Shown: positions 62,598-64,000 of the stretch, piece by piece
How the letters are laid out: each line of letters begins with the position of its first letter
Position numbering within the stretch: the first letter of the stretch is position 1
Source of the DNA: Ecdyonurus torrentis
Taxonomy: Eukaryota > Arthropoda > Insecta > Ephemeroptera > Heptageniidae
NCBI GenBank assembly: GCA_949318235.1
Contig: OX439129.1
Coordinates: 32,931,254 to 32,995,253, forward strand
DNA: 64,000 bases
Direction of reading: 5' to 3'
Notes under the pieces: model-generated
The model's database searches: none
What the model was told of the DNA's origin: nothing
What the model saw: only the letters and a program-made list of their open reading frames with translations
Made by a program: the position numbers and the translations under genes

Positions 62598-63585
62598 TTT
62601 GGTGAGAATTCATTAGCAATTTTCAACGTTGTGTTTTTTTTTTACTCAAAGTCAATGTCCCTCTAATATAAAGAATTTTATTTTACGTTGTCACAATTGC
62701 TTTCTTTCGTGTTCAGTAACAGATTGGAAGCAAAAGTAAACTTCCGCACAAATAAACAAAACAAAAAAATACATTAAAATCTCAATGAAAATAAGTGCAA
62801 AGAACTTTAAAATAAAAGTTTATACGAACACTATAGTTTATAGAGGTACTTTGTATAGAAAAAAAAGAAGACCAAAACGTCTTTTATTCTATTATTTTAT
62901 TTAACTCTCAATTTGTTATGTCTATGACATGCTTTTGATTTTTTTTTAAAGATGGTGCATGCTAAATTACAATGTGTAAATAATAATTATGAAACTTATT
63001 TTTTTAAAGTTTTTATCAAATTTTTGACCTTGCTTCATTTGGTAAACAAATTTAAAACGTGAAACATTATGTTTGTATATCGTAATTTTGGATCAGGAAG
63101 AGCACGTTTTGTTTGTTAATAGTTAAATGTGATAATCATTAACTATTATATTATATGTGTGTAAAAATACCAGTCAGCTAGAAGAAATTCTGAAAATAAC
63201 CAGTCTTCAAAATACTTGAAAAAGTAAATTATTAAAAAAAATGAGATTTTATATAAAAATATCCTTATTTGAAAAAGATAATAATGATAATAATAACAAA
63301 CAACAAGCAATCTAAATATTTTGAAATTACGAAAATAAATCATAAATATAAGGAAGTGAATCTTCTATCATATCTAAAAATAGAGACCAACATTTCACAA
63401 ATAAACATTTTTTTAAAAGATGCGTGGTGCATTTATACCGTTATATTTTTGACAACCTATCACTTGAATTATGCAGGCAGTTGCATTAATATTATTGTTA
63501 AATAATGATAAATTTTTAAAAATATTTTTTTAAAACATGAGAGTTGTTATATCACTACATGACAAGATAAATTTTTATATAAGTA
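59756..63585. other. intergenic; minor GC-richer patches
   Basis: A-run 60043-60070, T-run 61103-61129, A-run 62566-62595. A patch at 60610-60710 has CGAGATCTCG and TATAAAA (60668-60674). A patch at 61590-61740 has TGATGACGTAA, AGGTCACAGGTGAC and a donor-like AGGTAGGT on the minus strand. No coding exon can be supported. Confidence 0.45.
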
Positions 63586-63650
63586 ATGCATCATTCACGC
63601 ATTCTGTCCCTTGCAACTCGCGTTCTCTCGCGGGTTAAGGTCAATGGCAG

Positions 63651-63705
<55 letters not shown>

Positions 63706-63840
63706 TTCATGACTGCATCTTGCACTCCTGCCCAAGCTCTCGCGGCACTAAACTATAATGATGCATTTTAAAACCTGCACTCTCGCTTTTCTCGTTCCGA
63801 CTACATATGACCTTGACCCTTTGAATGTCAATCAATTTGC
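63586..63840. promoter_or_regulatory. mixed-composition island with (CT)n and an FTZ-F1/ERR-like site (candidate)
   Basis: An island of higher G+C with AAGGTCA at 63637-63643 and TGACCTTGA at 63808-63816. The reverse complement of the latter is TCAAGGTCA, the extended half-site bound by FTZ-F1/ERR-type monomeric nuclear receptors, here inside GGGTCAAGGTCA. The open frame across the (CT)n tract is composition-driven. Regulatory use is inferred. Confidence 0.25.
63652..63698. repeat. (CT)n microsatellite
   Basis: About 47 bp of uninterrupted CT, then a few CTTT units. Confidence 0.95.
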
Positions 63841-64000
63841 GTATCTTCACATAACACAACTTAAGCATCCCATTTGTATTTTAATACCTGAAGTTTATTA
63901 ATTAATGATTATAAGTTATGAATGAGTATACAAATAACGTAAATACATTAATATGTAATTTAAAAAGAAATAAATTCAAACTTAAGAATCTGAACAAGTT
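63841..64000. other. intergenic end of window, nothing recognised
   Basis: AT-rich; no feature. Confidence 0.5.

Overview
This is AT-rich animal nuclear DNA, roughly one quarter G+C by eye. It carries spliced exons with GT-AG borders, many dinucleotide and homopolymer tracts, and several families of small DNA transposons. The only recognisable gene encodes a Methuselah-like (secretin/adhesion-type) seven-transmembrane receptor. Such receptors are common in arthropods and also occur in lophotrochozoans. I read the window as arthropod or another invertebrate and cannot name the species.

Positions 1-3755 (+ strand) hold the last four visible coding exons of that receptor, about 500 residues. 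They cover a cysteine-rich extracellular region, seven membrane segments and a Ser/Thr-rich cytoplasmic tail ending at a stop codon. The gene begins upstream of the window. Its second visible intron contains a small hairpin element.

Positions 3756-64000, about 60 kb, show no convincing protein-coding gene, tRNA, rRNA or CRISPR array. Long open frames there are translated (TA)n, (CT)n and (GA)n tracts or chance frames. One serine/asparagine-rich frame near 41.3 kb is a weak exon candidate.

The desert is structured by transposable elements. (a) A 1310-bp hAT element without transposase lies at 33518-34827, with matching CAGGGCCGGCTTGG ends and a perfect 8-bp target duplication. (b) Two diverged 607-bp arms in inverted orientation (32689-33295 and 35971-36577) enclose that hAT element and a foldback element. 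(c) Two copies of a foldback MITE with TTAA at both ends lie at 23066-23381 and 24220-24523; they are Kolobok- or piggyBac-like and carry TGACGTCA palindromes. (d) Two copies of a 104-116 bp MITE with CCACTTGCAAT ends lie at 38519-38622 and 45678-45793. (e) A 178-bp MITE at 54925-55102 is inserted in a repeat whose uninterrupted relative is at about 45549-45610, and its interior is related to sequence at 8.7-9.3 kb. (f) Single hairpin elements lie at 1022-1128 and 16993-17132.

A few GC-richer islands with clustered transcription-factor-like motifs (26.5-26.9, 27.9, 59.4-59.7, 61.6 and 63.6-63.8 kb) are candidate regulatory elements only. I found no multi-gene system. The most distinctive content is the nested, undescribed repeat architecture.
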